Shown here piece after piece: positions 1 to 8,965 of a DNA stretch of 53,418 nucleotides; the stretch's first letter is position 1; each line of letters starts with the position of its first letter. The stretch covers positions 1-53,418 of the forward strand of contig JAFGSK010000031.1 in assembly GCA_016934635.1 (NCBI GenBank), given 5' to 3'. This DNA is from Caldifarciminota bacterium. GTDB lineage: Bacteria; Hydrothermota; Tepidihabitantia; B3-TA06. Under the pieces are notes generated by a model. That model was not told the origin of the DNA, made no database searches, and saw nothing but the letters and a program-made list of their open reading frames with translations. The position numbers were made by a program, and so were the translations under genes.

Positions 1-38
1 ACCCGTAACACCCGTAACACCCGTAACACCCGCAACAC
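1..38 (+). repeat. 9-bp tandem repeat, acccgtaac x4
   Basis: Four near-perfect copies of acccgtaac, the last with one change, fill the window edge and encode Pro-Val-Thr units in the frame of the MetE-fold gene. The same cccgtaacac decamer recurs at the start of the next gene (about 697-706) and in the intergenic space near 4650. The tract may continue left of the window. Confidence 0.7.
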
Positions 39-694
39 AACCCTCGTCTGGCATCGGACTTATCGATGAGGGTAAACTGGACGACTGGGTCGAGCGGTAT
101 TTCATGGCAGGGGGGATGTACTCTGCAGATTCCGCACTCGTTTTCACGATGCCGTTTCTGTACACGTTCAAGCGATATTCGCGCGGCATCGAGTACCCAC
201 AAATCGCCGCGATTTTGGATACGGTAGCCAGAAGGCTGATGAAGCTGCCGAATAAGATGATGATATTCTTCGAGCCTTCCATCGGATTTGCCGACCTTTC
301 CAAGGAGGAACGCAAGCTCGGCTCGGACTTCCTTGCGCAGATTTCCAGCTACTCCAATACCCCGGTGATACTTACCACCGCGTTCTTCGACATGTCCGCT
401 GAACTTGAATTCCTCTACTCGCTTTCGGTTTCAGGCTTCGGCATCGACTTCTACGCCAACTCAGTCGAGCGTATACTCTCAAGGTTTCCTGCGGGCAAGC
501 TCTTGATTGCAGGTGCAGTTGCCACCGACTCAACTCATATCGAGGAGAATGATAAACTCAGAGATTTCTTCAACTCGGTCTTCGGACACATCGACCCGGC
601 CCGGGTGTTCGCTTCGTTTGCAGGACCTGCTGAGCTTCTGCCTCGGGTGGCAGCAGATGCCAAACTCGACGCACTCAAGGAGGTGATGCAGTGA
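2..694 (+). CDS. MetE-fold protein, 5' truncated by window edge
   Basis: The frame is open from base 2, so the start lies left of the window; the first ATG is at 104 but coding-quality residues precede it (GIGLIDEGKLDDWVERYF). The product looks like a TIM-barrel of the cobalamin-independent methionine synthase (MetE) superfamily: it has the family pattern of a long barrel ending in a FASFAGPAELLPR segment, where MetE N-terminal barrels carry a related strand. No zinc-binding His-x-Cys is visible, so it is probably the non-catalytic half, with the next gene supplying the catalytic half. The next gene starts inside this stop codon, so the two are translationally coupled. The visible N-terminus is a (Pro-Val-Thr)n tract made by a 9-bp tandem repeat. 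The family call is by motif and context. Confidence 0.75.
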   Translation, partial: PVTPVTPVTPATQPSSGIGLIDEGKLDDWVERYFMAGGMYSADSALVFTMPFLYTFKRYSRGIEYPQIAAILDTVARRLMKLPNKMMIFFEPSIGFADLSKEERKLGSDFLAQISSYSNTPVILTTAFFDMSAELEFLYSLSVSGFGIDFYANSVERILSRFPAGKLLIAGAVATDSTHIEENDKLRDFFNSVFGHIDPARVFASFAGPAELLPRVAADAKLDALKEVMQ

Positions 695-1875
695 AACCCG
701 TAACACACCGATCCTTAACTCCACTAACAACCCACGAGGTAGGATCGATGGCAAAGCCCTCGTGGAGGGTGAAGCCTTTCCGCAATCTCGCATTGACCGA
801 TGCGGATATCGAGAAGGCGGAGGCGTGGGGGAGAAGGCTCGAAATAGAAGAGACGGCAGAACTGTTAGAGCTTCTCTCAAAGCGTAGGGATTTCTCGAAA
901 GAGGAAAAGGATCGCATCAGGCGGTTCTCGTCCCTTTACGGGATAAGGCTTCAGGAGAAGGCCGGGCTCGACCTTGTCTGGGACGGGGAGCAGCAGCGCG
1001 TGGAGATGTACGAGCATCCTGTCAAGCGGATGTCGGGCTTCCGCTTCCGCGGGCACGTGCGCAGCTTCGACAACAAGTACTACCGCAAGGCAAGTTGTGT
1101 CGGCGAGCCCGGACTAAAAGAAGACCTGCACACCGAGGAATACAAGATGATGGCCGGTATCGCCCGCAACCCCCTAAAAGTCCCTGTGACAGGCGCCTAC
1201 ACCATCGTGGACTGGTCATTCGACGAGAACTACGTTAAGGATTTGACGCCCGGAGCGGCTGACATTCACGAGCGGCGCAGAAAGGCGCGCTCTCAGTTCC
1301 TTGTCGACGTGTCGCAGGAAACCATCTACCCGACCCTGAAGTCCTTGCACGAGGCCGGTGCTAAATACCTTCAGATAGACGAACCTGCGGCAACCACCAA
1401 ACGCGACGAGATACCGGAGTTCATTGGCTCAGTTGCCGAAAGCATCGGTGACCTTGCAGGAAAGGCCTTTTTCACCATCCACATCTGCTTCTCTGATTAT
1501 ATGCTTCTGTTCCCGCACTTGAAAGAGCTGGAAGGAATCCTCGACGAGGTTCACCTGGAGTATGCCAACCGCGACTCCCAGGAACTCGGCACAACTGCGG
1601 ACAAACGCTTCGGCTACGAAATCCTGCACGATCTAAAAAACACATCCTTCGTCGTAGGACTGGGTGTTTTGCACATCCATACCGACTTCATCGAACCGCC
1701 GGAGCTAGTTCGCGACCGAATCCTATACGCGGTCGACGTCATCGGCGACCCTGCGCGAATCATGGTTTCGCCTGACTGCGGGCTCAGAACAAGAACGTGG
1801 GAGGTGACGTACGAGAAGCTCCGTAACATGATTGAGGGCGTTCAACTGGCTAGGAAAGTGTTGGGAATCAGTTAA
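691..1875 (+). CDS. Cobalamin-independent methionine synthase (MetE) catalytic-domain protein
   Basis: A 394-residue MetE C-terminal-type barrel that would transfer a methyl group to homocysteine using a catalytic zinc. The expected zinc ligands are visible in order: His and Cys in FTIHICFSDY, Glu in EVHLEYANR and Cys in SPDCGLRTRT. The conserved substrate-site segment YLQIDEPAAT precedes them. The start is GTG at 691, overlapping the TGA of the upstream gene; AAGGAGGTGA at 677-686 is a near-perfect Shine-Dalgarno sequence. Length and the split into two proteins resemble archaeal-type short MetE rather than the fused bacterial enzyme of about 750 residues. The methyl donor cannot be judged from sequence, so a methylcobalamin or methyl-folate role is open. 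Confidence 0.85.
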   Translation: MKPVTHRSLTPLTTHEVGSMAKPSWRVKPFRNLALTDADIEKAEAWGRRLEIEETAELLELLSKRRDFSKEEKDRIRRFSSLYGIRLQEKAGLDLVWDGEQQRVEMYEHPVKRMSGFRFRGHVRSFDNKYYRKASCVGEPGLKEDLHTEEYKMMAGIARNPLKVPVTGAYTIVDWSFDENYVKDLTPGAADIHERRRKARSQFLVDVSQETIYPTLKSLHEAGAKYLQIDEPAATTKRDEIPEFIGSVAESIGDLAGKAFFTIHICFSDYMLLFPHLKELEGILDEVHLEYANRDSQELGTTADKRFGYEILHDLKNTSFVVGLGVLHIHTDFIEPPELVRDRILYAVDVIGDPARIMVSPDCGLRTRTWEVTYEKLRNMIEGVQLARKVLGIS

Positions 1876-1908
1876 ACCTTTCCTTCCCCAGAGAAGAAGG
1901 AACGGGGC

Positions 1909-1958
1909 GCAGGCTTCAGCCTGCAGGAGTGTCAATAGTCGGCACCCTGAGAGGGTGC
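1909..1958. repeat. Paired palindromic elements downstream of the MetE gene
   Basis: Two hairpin-forming units stand side by side: gcaggc-ttca-gcctgc (1909-1924) and gcaccct-gag-agggtgc (1942-1958), followed by gcgctccg. Related units occur at 8966-8984, 9093-9109 and 9116-9130, all intergenic, so this is a dispersed palindromic repeat family (REP-like). No coding potential is seen in 1876-2100. Confidence 0.55.
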
Positions 1959-2101
1959 GCTCCGTGCGCGAGTTCTTCATACTATTTATACTTGCATGCA
2001 TTACTGAGAAGATGCGGAGAAAAGATGGTATCCATGAATAGAAAATGGTCAGTACCACACGACAAAGGAGTAATCCTTAATACGTGCATCGAGTCGGGGT
2101 T

Positions 2102-2139
2102 CCCAGGAAGTTACGTCGGTACTTCTTGGGGCATTTTTT
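2102..2139 (+). terminator. Rho-independent terminator
   Basis: The stem CCCAGGAAGT/ACTTCTTGGG (2102-2111 with 2121-2130, one G-U pair) has a 9-nt loop and is followed by a six-T run. It ends transcription from the MetE pair about 230 bp downstream of its stop and sits immediately before the promoter of the next operon. Confidence 0.8.
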
Positions 2140-2140
2140 C

Positions 2141-2168
2141 TTGACACCATCCGGTGAGAACGTATACT
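2141..2168 (+). promoter_or_regulatory. Promoter of thpR operon, probably leaderless
   Basis: TTGACA (2141-2146), 16-bp spacer and TATACT (2163-2168). The expected transcription start falls at about 2175, next to the ATG at 2176, and there is no Shine-Dalgarno sequence, so the mRNA is probably leaderless. It starts directly after the preceding terminator. Confidence 0.7.
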
Positions 2169-2172
2169 TCGG

Positions 2173-2718
2173 TTGATGCGGGCGTTTTTCGGCATCGGCC
2201 TGCCTGCGCAGATAAGAAGAGAAGTCAAGGGATTTACCGACAACATACGATCCAGTCTTCCGAGAATGAAGTGGGTCGAGGAAGAAAACCTGCATATCAC
2301 CTTGAGGTTTCTGAGTGAAGTGGACGAGAAAAGGATTCCTGAAATCTCCTCTGCTGCGAGTAAGGCGGCGAAAGCGGTCAAACAATTTTCAACTATTTTG
2401 GGACGGTTGGGGGCTTTCCCGAATTCCAGAAAGGCTCGCGTTTTCTGGTGGGGTCTTGCCAGGGGTGCAGAAGATGCCGGACAGATATTTAACAACCTCG
2501 AAAGGAATCTCGTAAATTCTGGTTTCGAACCGGAGCGAAAACCCTACCACCCGCATATTACACTTGCCAGGCTGCGCAATCCTGTCCCGCTCCCTGTCGA
2601 TGATTTCAAGCCGCCTGAACATCTGGGGTTTCCCGCATCCACCTTCACTCTTTATCAGAGCATCCTGACGCCCCAGGGTCCGATTTATAAAGTTATTGAG
2701 GAATTCAGGCTTGGCTAG
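2173..2718 (+). CDS. thpR: RNA 2',3'-cyclic phosphodiesterase
   Basis: A LigT/ThpR protein of the 2H phosphoesterase superfamily, which hydrolyses 2',3'-cyclic phosphodiester ends of RNA in the cytoplasm. The two signature HxTx motifs are clear: HITL near residue 45 and HITL near residue 128, in a protein of the normal length (about 180 residues). The N-terminus MRAFFGIGLP is typical of the family. The start could be TTG 2173 or ATG 2176; the promoter position favours ATG 2176 on a leaderless message. The gene overlaps the following transporter gene and probably shares its transcript, although no functional link to phosphate transport is obvious beyond co-transcription. Confidence 0.93.
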   Translation: MMRAFFGIGLPAQIRREVKGFTDNIRSSLPRMKWVEEENLHITLRFLSEVDEKRIPEISSAASKAAKAVKQFSTILGRLGAFPNSRKARVFWWGLARGAEDAGQIFNNLERNLVNSGFEPERKPYHPHITLARLRNPVPLPVDDFKPPEHLGFPASTFTLYQSILTPQGPIYKVIEEFRLG

Positions 2719-3880
2719 TAAGAATAGGATTCCTTCAAAGCCACTGCCTGCGCCTTTAAAGAGAACTCTCGATATCTTGATTTTCATAGTTGCTCTATAC
2801 GGATTCCTTTTAAGCATCCAGACCATTTCCTGTACACTGAAGAGCTTTCAGGATTTCGCGACGTTTCTCTTAAGCCTTACCGACAACCCGTTGATCGGAC
2901 TCTTTATCGGGATATTCGTAACCGCAATAATCCAAAGCTCTTCGGCCACGACTTCGCTGGTGGTTTGCCTCGTGGCCGCGGGAACACTTACCCCCGGGCA
3001 TGCCATACCCATAGTGATGGGAGCCAACATCGGGACAACCGTGACCAATCTTATGGTATCTCTATTTCACATATCCAGGAAAGAGGAATTTTTCAGGGCT
3101 TTTCCGGTGGCTACGGTGCACGACATGTTCAATCAGCTTTCAGTAATAATATTTCTGCCCATTGAGATTTTCTTCCATCCACTGGAAAAGGTTTCGGGTT
3201 TCATGGCTAAAGGGTTTTCAGGCATCGGCGGATTCAAGTTCCTCAGTCCTTTGAAGTTCATCGTCGACCCGGTGGCGAATCTCGTAAAGGAAGGCATAGG
3301 TGCGTTAACGAAACTAGCCATCTCCAATCCCGCTCACGCAAGAGCCGCCGATACCGTGTCCATCATCCTAACACTCCTCGTCGCCCTCGTGGTTCTCTTC
3401 TTCGGTCTCAAGTTCATGGTCGACGGGATGCGAAAGGTTGTCGGTTCGAAAACCGAAGTGTTCGTGGACAGGTACCTCTTCGGCGGGCCGATAAGGGCGT
3501 TCCTTTTGGCTTTGGTCATTACGTCGGTGATTCAGTCCTCATCGGTCACAACCTCTTTTGTCGTGCCCCTTGCCGGAGCAGGGCTGGTGACCCTGGAGCA
3601 GGTCTTTCCCTATACGCTTGGGGCAAATATCGGGACGACCGTTACTGCAATCCTCGCTTCGCTGGTGACAGGAGAGCCGATAGCCATTCAGGTCGCTTTT
3701 GCGCATATGCTTTTCAACATCTCGGGCACTATCCTCTGGTATCCATTGAGGATAGTACCCATTTCCCTTGCTCGCTGGCTCGGTAAGATGGTTGCATGGA
3801 AGCGCTGGACGGCTATAGTATACGTAGTTGTTATCTTCTTTTTGATCCCCCTGGGATTGATCCTTTTACTTAGGAGGTAA
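2711..3880 (+). CDS. Na/Pi cotransporter family protein
   Basis: A sodium-dependent phosphate transporter of the Na_Pi_cotrans (NptA/PNaS) family in the inner membrane. Two inverted-repeat halves each contain the diagnostic glutamine-serine motif: IIQSSSATTSLV near residue 80 and VIQSSSVTTSFV near residue 280, each followed by a GANIGTTVT segment. About eight to nine hydrophobic segments are visible. I prefer TTG 2711 (GAGG at 2698-2701, 9-nt spacing, 8-bp overlap with thpR) over the longer TTG 2696 frame. The PhoU-like gene follows after two bases, the usual pairing for this transporter family, and its Shine-Dalgarno AGGAGG lies across this gene's stop. Confidence 0.92.
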   Translation: MASKNRIPSKPLPAPLKRTLDILIFIVALYGFLLSIQTISCTLKSFQDFATFLLSLTDNPLIGLFIGIFVTAIIQSSSATTSLVVCLVAAGTLTPGHAIPIVMGANIGTTVTNLMVSLFHISRKEEFFRAFPVATVHDMFNQLSVIIFLPIEIFFHPLEKVSGFMAKGFSGIGGFKFLSPLKFIVDPVANLVKEGIGALTKLAISNPAHARAADTVSIILTLLVALVVLFFGLKFMVDGMRKVVGSKTEVFVDRYLFGGPIRAFLLALVITSVIQSSSVTTSFVVPLAGAGLVTLEQVFPYTLGANIGTTVTAILASLVTGEPIAIQVAFAHMLFNISGTILWYPLRIVPISLARWLGKMVAWKRWTAIVYVVVIFFLIPLGLILLLRR

Positions 3881-3882
3881 AC

Positions 3883-4539
3883 ATGGAGAATCTTTTAACA
3901 ATATGGAAGGGTTCAGGGCTTTTGAAGATGTGTATGGAAGATTTGTTCAAGATGTTCGATATCGCACAGAATATGTTCTCCACCGCATGGGAGATGGTCT
4001 CAGGCTCTGGCAAGGTCGAGGATTTGTATAAGATTGACCGCCAGCTTAATGAACTACAGATTGCTATCCGCAGGCGTATACTCGAGCATCTGGCAATCAA
4101 CCCGGCCCAGAACATCAATGCCTCATTCGTACTCTCGATTCTCGTTATAGATCTCGAACGCATCGGCGACTATGCCAAGAATCTGGATGAGATTGCAGAA
4201 CACTGCACTGGTGATCAATGCGGGCTGCAATTTAAGGCCTTGGAGCCCTTAGCAAGCCGTGTTCAGAAGATGTTTTCTGCAACCAAGAAGGCGCTTACTG
4301 AAAGTGATGCTGACAGGGCGAGGGAAATTATGCAGGATCAGGCCGACCTTGCCAAAGAGGCAGATACCTTTATGAACAAGCTCATTGAGAATACGAAGAT
4401 CTCATCAAAAGAGGGAATAGTTGCGGCTTTGATGTCCCGATATATAAAACGCGTAAGTGCTCATCTTAAGAACGTGGCGTCCAGCGTAGTGAATCCTTAT
4501 CACCGGATCGGTTACCGACCCAGTGAAATGGAAGATTAA
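3883..4539 (+). CDS. PhoU-domain protein, transporter partner
   Basis: A 218-residue, mostly helical protein with two PhoU-type three-helix repeats. The metal-binding type signature DLERIGDYAKNL near residue 90 matches the E(D)xxxxRxxDxAxxxxE pattern of PhoU, and a second, weaker copy lies around the RYIKRVSAHLKNVA segment at the C-terminus. In Na/Pi cotransporter operons PhoU proteins modulate uptake rather than the Pst system, which fits the direct neighbour here. AGGAGG across the preceding stop and 2-bp spacing indicate coupled translation. No pst or phoR/phoB gene is in the window. Confidence 0.85.
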   Translation: MENLLTIWKGSGLLKMCMEDLFKMFDIAQNMFSTAWEMVSGSGKVEDLYKIDRQLNELQIAIRRRILEHLAINPAQNINASFVLSILVIDLERIGDYAKNLDEIAEHCTGDQCGLQFKALEPLASRVQKMFSATKKALTESDADRAREIMQDQADLAKEADTFMNKLIENTKISSKEGIVAALMSRYIKRVSAHLKNVASSVVNPYHRIGYRPSEMED

Positions 4540-4554
4540 ATACCCTGAAAGGGC

Positions 4555-4582
4555 TTGACATCCACGAAAATATGACTATTAT
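4555..4582 (+). promoter_or_regulatory. Promoter of a short intergenic transcript
   Basis: TTGACA (4555-4560), 16-bp spacer and TATTAT (4577-4582). With the terminator at 4680-4718 it would give a transcript of about 130 nt. This contains a 15-codon ORF (ATG 4608 to TAA 4655) without a convincing ribosome binding site. It may be a small RNA or a leader; the sequence does not decide. Confidence 0.5.
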
Positions 4583-4679
4583 TAGGAAGTAAGCTAAAGG
4601 AATGGAGATGAAGGTATTGGTGAGCATACTTTGTATCCAAAGGAAATTCCCGTAACACACCTCCCTTCCCTCACCCCCT

Positions 4680-4718
4680 CCCCTGGAGAGTGCGTCCCTG
4701 CCTCTCCAGGGGTTTTTT
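4680..4718 (+). terminator. Strong Rho-independent terminator
   Basis: A perfect 11-bp stem CCCCTGGAGAG/CTCTCCAGGGG (4680-4690 with 4702-4712), 11-nt loop and a six-T tail. It separates the phosphate operon and the short intergenic transcript from the cyclase promoter. Confidence 0.9.
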
Positions 4719-4731
4719 AACCACAGCAATC

Positions 4732-4760
4732 TTGACATCAACGATTTAACCGGGTATAAT
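4732..4760 (+). promoter_or_regulatory. Consensus housekeeping promoter of the cyclase gene
   Basis: TTGACA (4732-4737), exactly 17 bp and TATAAT (4755-4760), a full match to the sigma-70 consensus. The start codon is about 76 nt below the expected transcription start, leaving a short untranslated leader. Confidence 0.85.
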
Positions 4761-4842
4761 CATTAGGATCAGAGAGGAGTACAGATGATTGGTGTGCCGC
4801 ATTGATAGACCAAGGAGCTGACTGGTCTGATAGGAAAATTAA

Positions 4843-7800
4843 ATGAAGAATCTCATACCCAGATTTATTCATAATCAGTACAGGAAAAATATCTATCACG
4901 GGGAATTCGATGCGGCAACTATGTTCGTAGATATATCAGGATTTACTTCCATTACCGAAAAATTAATGGGGTACGGGAAACGGGGTGCCGAAACCCTTTC
5001 CTTCGTGGTTAACCGGATCTTCAACGTAGTTATCGATAGCATATACGGGAAAGAGGGTTACATATCGAGTTTTGGCGGCGATTCCTTTACCGCAATCTTT
5101 CCTTCGGAGGCGGCCAAGGAGGTTTCTTCTGTGGCCCTTGACATCCAGAAGATATTCTCTTCTATCTTCCGAAGGCAGGGCCTTCAGAAGGAAAAGTACG
5201 AGGAGTTTCGACTCTCGGCTCGTATCGGGCTTTCTTTTGGGAAAGTTGAATGGGGTATTGTCGGTCACAAGCACCACCGGGCGTATTTCTTCAAAGGAGA
5301 AGCTGTGGAGAGTTGTATCGCTGCTGCCAAACTGGCAAAACCTGGAGAGATTATCATGAACAAGATGCTGCGTGAGATCATCTCTCCAAAGATTGAGGAA
5401 GTGGAAACGGGTTTTTTCAAGTTGGACGTAGCGCCTGCTAAAGCCAGAAGGAAAAATGAGGAGGCCGAAGAGGTTTCCGAAGAGATCGTTTCATACTTTA
5501 CACCTGAAGAGGTAATATCTTCAGGACTTAGCGGTGAGTTCCGAGACGTGGTTTCCATCTTTGTCTCTTTTAGACCACCACGCGATTTCGGAACCTTGGA
5601 TAAATTTATAACCAGCGTACTGGATAAGGCGGATAACTTTGGAGGATACTTCAACGGGTTGGATTTTGCAGATAAAGGTCCGACTGTATTTGTTCTGTTC
5701 GGCGCCCCTCAATCTTTTGAAAACAACATCGAGCGGGCTCTTGACTTTATGCTTGCCTTGAGGGAAGAGTCCGATTCCAACATTCGTGCCGGACTGTCTC
5801 TTGGATCGGTTTACGCAGGTATCGTAGGCTGTAATCTAAGATGCACCTATACCGTTCTGGGGGACACGGTTAATACCGCGGCAAGGTTTATGAGTCGTGC
5901 AGACTGGGGTAAGATTTGGGTTTCAGACAAGATTAAAGCAAGGGCAGGTCGCAGGTACAAGATAGATTCCAGGGGAGCATTAACCTTTAAGGGCAAATCC
6001 AAACCGGTAGAGGTATTCGAGCTTTTGGGACGGAGCAAGGCTAAGGAAGGGTTGGTTTTTGCAGACGAGATGGTCGGAAGGAAGGACGAGTTCTCGACCG
6101 TCAAAAAGGCAACAGCGCCAGCGCTTAAGGGAAAATTCGGCGGAGTTGTATATGTATACGGGGAAGCCGGGATCGGTAAGACCAGACTTCTATACGAGCT
6201 GTCACACAATCTGGGTCCGAAGTTTAAGACATTCTTCATGACCGCAGAAGGTGTTTTGCATAAAAGCATGGAGCCGTTCATCAACGTTCTGAGGAACTAC
6301 TTCGGACAGTCGGATTTAGCCACTGAGGATGAGAACAAGGGTTACTTTGAACGAACCTGGAAGCAGCTTTCCTCAAAGATCAAAGAGATGCGTGATGCTC
6401 GTGCTACTTCGGTTTTCAAGGAACTCACCCGGACCAAGACAGTACTTGGTGGGCTCCTGGGATTACAATGGCAAGGTTCGCTTTTCGAGGAGTTGGACGC
6501 CAAGGGAAGATACGAGAATACCCTTTTCGCTATTAAGGAGTTTTTTAAAGCGCTGAGTCTGCTTGATCCGGTGTGTTTCATCATCGAGGACATTCAATGG
6601 CTGGATGCAGATTCCCATAAGGTCGTAGCCACACTCACGAGGAAGATAGACGATTTCCCCATAATTATCTTCGCCTCGAGCCGTTTGACGGACGATGGCG
6701 CAAAGCCTGTCTTGACCGTTGATCCGGACGTATCATCCAAGGAAGTCTTGCTTGAGAAGCTCGATCCGGATCATGTGGCGGTGATCATTCAGAATCAAAT
6801 GGGCAAGCCGGTGAGTCAAACTCTTGCAGAGTTCGTTCTCTCGAGAACCGAAGGTAATCCTTTTTACATTCAACAGTTCTGTCGCTATCTGGAGGAAAAC
6901 AAGCTTATCGAATTGAAGGGGGAGAAATATGTCCTTGTAAGCAGGGAAGGTGAGATACCTGAAGGGATAAAATCCATACTCGTAGCCAGACTGGACAGGC
7001 TTTCGGTTGAACTCAAAGAAACCGTCCAGACCGCGTCGGTACTTGGCATGGAGTTCGACATAAACGTACTTTCCACTATTCTCAAAGAGAGGGACCTGAC
7101 GAGTCTTCTCCTGAAAGGTGAGACCGAGACATTGTGGTCCTCGGTTTCCGAAATCATGTATATCTTCAAGCATGCCCTTTTGCGGGACGCCGCATACAAC
7201 ATGCAACTGCGTTCCAGACTCCGCAGGCTGCACCTTTCAGCGGCCGAGGCAATCGAGCGTCTTTATGCCGGTAATGCGGTTCACTACGCAGATCTTGCCT
7301 TTCACTACGAGAATGCCGAGACCACTGAAAAGGCTAGTGAATACTTGAGGAAAGCCGGCGACTGGGCCAGAGAGAACTGCAGCAACGAAGACGCGATTCA
7401 CCTTTACGACAGGTTACTCAAATACATCGTAAACGAAGACGAAGAGATAGTGATACGCAACCGCAAGGGCGAGATACTTCAACTCGTAGGCAGATGGGAC
7501 GAGGCCGCTGACGTATTCCGCGAGAACCTGCAGTCGGCGAACGAACTCGGTAACAAGGTTCTTATCGCCGAAAGCGAGAACAATCTTGCAGAGCTTTTAC
7601 GCGACCAGGGCGCCTACAGCGAGGCCTTTGCACTCTTTGAAACCTCCTACGAGCTTTACATTCAGTTGGGCGACCAGCGCGGAATGAGTAGGACATTGGA
7701 TAACATGGGAAGCGTCAGCTTTTACAGGGGCAACTACGAGGAAGCGATGAAGTACTACGAAGGCAAACTCGCGATTGTGAACGAGCTCGGAGATGCGTTG

Positions 7801-8775
7801 GAGATATGCAAAACAGAAAGCAGCATGGGAACGTTGTACGCCAACCAGGGTGATTACGTCAAGGCAAGGGATTGTTTTGAAAAGTATCTCGAGTCGGCAA
7901 CGGAAAGAGGGGACAAGAGGGCCCAGGCCGACGCCCTGGGCAATATGGGCGGGGTGTACTTCTATCAGGCCGATTACGAGCGCGCGTTCGACTACTATCA
8001 GAAGAAGAGGGATATCGCGGAAGCCCTGGGGGATAAACATGCGGTGGGTGAGGCAATAGGTAATATCGGTTTCGTGTTCGACGAGATCGGGGACTACGAC
8101 AAGGCGTTGAAGTGTTACCAGGAACAATTGAGGATCGCCGAGGAACTGGGCGATAAGAGAGGAATGAGTGTAGCGGTGGGCAACATGGGAAACATCTACT
8201 ACTATCAGGGGGCATATGACCGTGCCTTGGAATTCTATAAGACTCAGCTCAAGATTGCCAACGAATTGAACGACCGGTACGGGATGAGCATCATCGCGAG
8301 CAACGTCGGGGTTATCTGTAAGGACCGCGGGGAGTACAAGAAGGCCGAAAAGTACTTTGACAAGGCCATAGAGATCGCCAAGGAGCTTCAACTGAAATAC
8401 GAGTTGAGCGGCTATTTCTTTAACAAGGCGGATTTGTATTACATGATGGGGGACATGAAGGACGCGGTCGAGACTAATAACGAGGCCCTGAACCTCGCTA
8501 ACGAGGTGAAGCGGGACGACATTATCTTCCGCGGAAGGGTACTCGGGGCAAAGGTGCTTGCCGGAAGCGACAAGAAAGGCGGGGTGGCGATACTCGAGAA
8601 CATGATGATGAATACCGAGGAGGATTCCCAGGTTGCCGAGCTTTACTACGAATTGTTCAAGGCCACCGACAATAACGCCTACAGGATGAACGCGCTGGAT
8701 CTTTACCGCGAGATTTACCGCAAGACCCCGAACGTCGAGTACAAGCGCAGGGTGGACGAGTTGGAGCGGGGGTAG
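4843..8775 (+). CDS. Soluble adenylyl cyclase-like protein: two cyclase domains, AAA-type ATPase, TPRs
   Basis: A 1310-residue cytosolic signalling protein. Residues about 25-200 form a class III cyclase domain with both metal-binding aspartates (FVDISGFT and FGGDSF). Residues about 235-400 form a second cyclase domain with a FADKG lysine and TVLGDTVNTAARF, which carries the Asn-x3-Arg transition-state pair. The split of catalytic residues between C1 and C2 is that of mammalian soluble adenylyl cyclase, so one heterodimeric active site making cAMP is likely. An ATPase follows: Walker A GEAGIGKT near 445 and Walker B-like IIEDIQWLD near 585. From about 820 to the end there are at least nine TPR units, including repeated GNMG/GNIG and YYQ motifs. 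No membrane segment is seen. Architecture and residues are seen; cAMP as product is inferred. Confidence 0.92.
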   Translation: MKNLIPRFIHNQYRKNIYHGEFDAATMFVDISGFTSITEKLMGYGKRGAETLSFVVNRIFNVVIDSIYGKEGYISSFGGDSFTAIFPSEAAKEVSSVALDIQKIFSSIFRRQGLQKEKYEEFRLSARIGLSFGKVEWGIVGHKHHRAYFFKGEAVESCIAAAKLAKPGEIIMNKMLREIISPKIEEVETGFFKLDVAPAKARRKNEEAEEVSEEIVSYFTPEEVISSGLSGEFRDVVSIFVSFRPPRDFGTLDKFITSVLDKADNFGGYFNGLDFADKGPTVFVLFGAPQSFENNIERALDFMLALREESDSNIRAGLSLGSVYAGIVGCNLRCTYTVLGDTVNTAARFMSRADWGKIWVSDKIKARAGRRYKIDSRGALTFKGKSKPVEVFELLGRSKAKEGLVFADEMVGRKDEFSTVKKATAPALKGKFGGVVYVYGEAGIGKTRLLYELSHNLGPKFKTFFMTAEGVLHKSMEPFINVLRNYFGQSDLATEDENKGYFERTWKQLSSKIKEMRDARATSVFKELTRTKTVLGGLLGLQWQGSLFEELDAKGRYENTLFAIKEFFKALSLLDPVCFIIEDIQWLDADSHKVVATLTRKIDDFPIIIFASSRLTDDGAKPVLTVDPDVSSKEVLLEKLDPDHVAVIIQNQMGKPVSQTLAEFVLSRTEGNPFYIQQFCRYLEENKLIELKGEKYVLVSREGEIPEGIKSILVARLDRLSVELKETVQTASVLGMEFDINVLSTILKERDLTSLLLKGETETLWSSVSEIMYIFKHALLRDAAYNMQLRSRLRRLHLSAAEAIERLYAGNAVHYADLAFHYENAETTEKASEYLRKAGDWARENCSNEDAIHLYDRLLKYIVNEDEEIVIRNRKGEILQLVGRWDEAADVFRENLQSANELGNKVLIAESENNLAELLRDQGAYSEAFALFETSYELYIQLGDQRGMSRTLDNMGSVSFYRGNYEEAMKYYEGKLAIVNELGDALEICKTESSMGTLYANQGDYVKARDCFEKYLESATERGDKRAQADALGNMGGVYFYQADYERAFDYYQKKRDIAEALGDKHAVGEAIGNIGFVFDEIGDYDKALKCYQEQLRIAEELGDKRGMSVAVGNMGNIYYYQGAYDRALEFYKTQLKIANELNDRYGMSIIASNVGVICKDRGEYKKAEKYFDKAIEIAKELQLKYELSGYFFNKADLYYMMGDMKDAVETNNEALNLANEVKRDDIIFRGRVLGAKVLAGSDKKGGVAILENMMMNTEEDSQVAELYYELFKATDNNAYRMNALDLYREIYRKTPNVEYKRRVDELERG

Positions 8776-8965
8776 CGGAACCCTGGCCTTGCTATAATCG
8801 ACCTCACCTTTTTTTCTCTACCCAAGTTGAGGGGGAAAACCACGAAGACCTTGAGATTGCTTCGTCGTGACGACTCCTAGAGTCGCACTTCTAGCAATGA
8901 CACTTGCGGAATAATCTCAGTGTCCGGACAAGCGTCTTCGACCGTCGGGGGAAGGTCTTATGGAG

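Noticed and set aside
7597..8391. 264-codon minus-strand ORF
   Set aside because: Antisense shadow produced by the TPR repeats of the cyclase gene.
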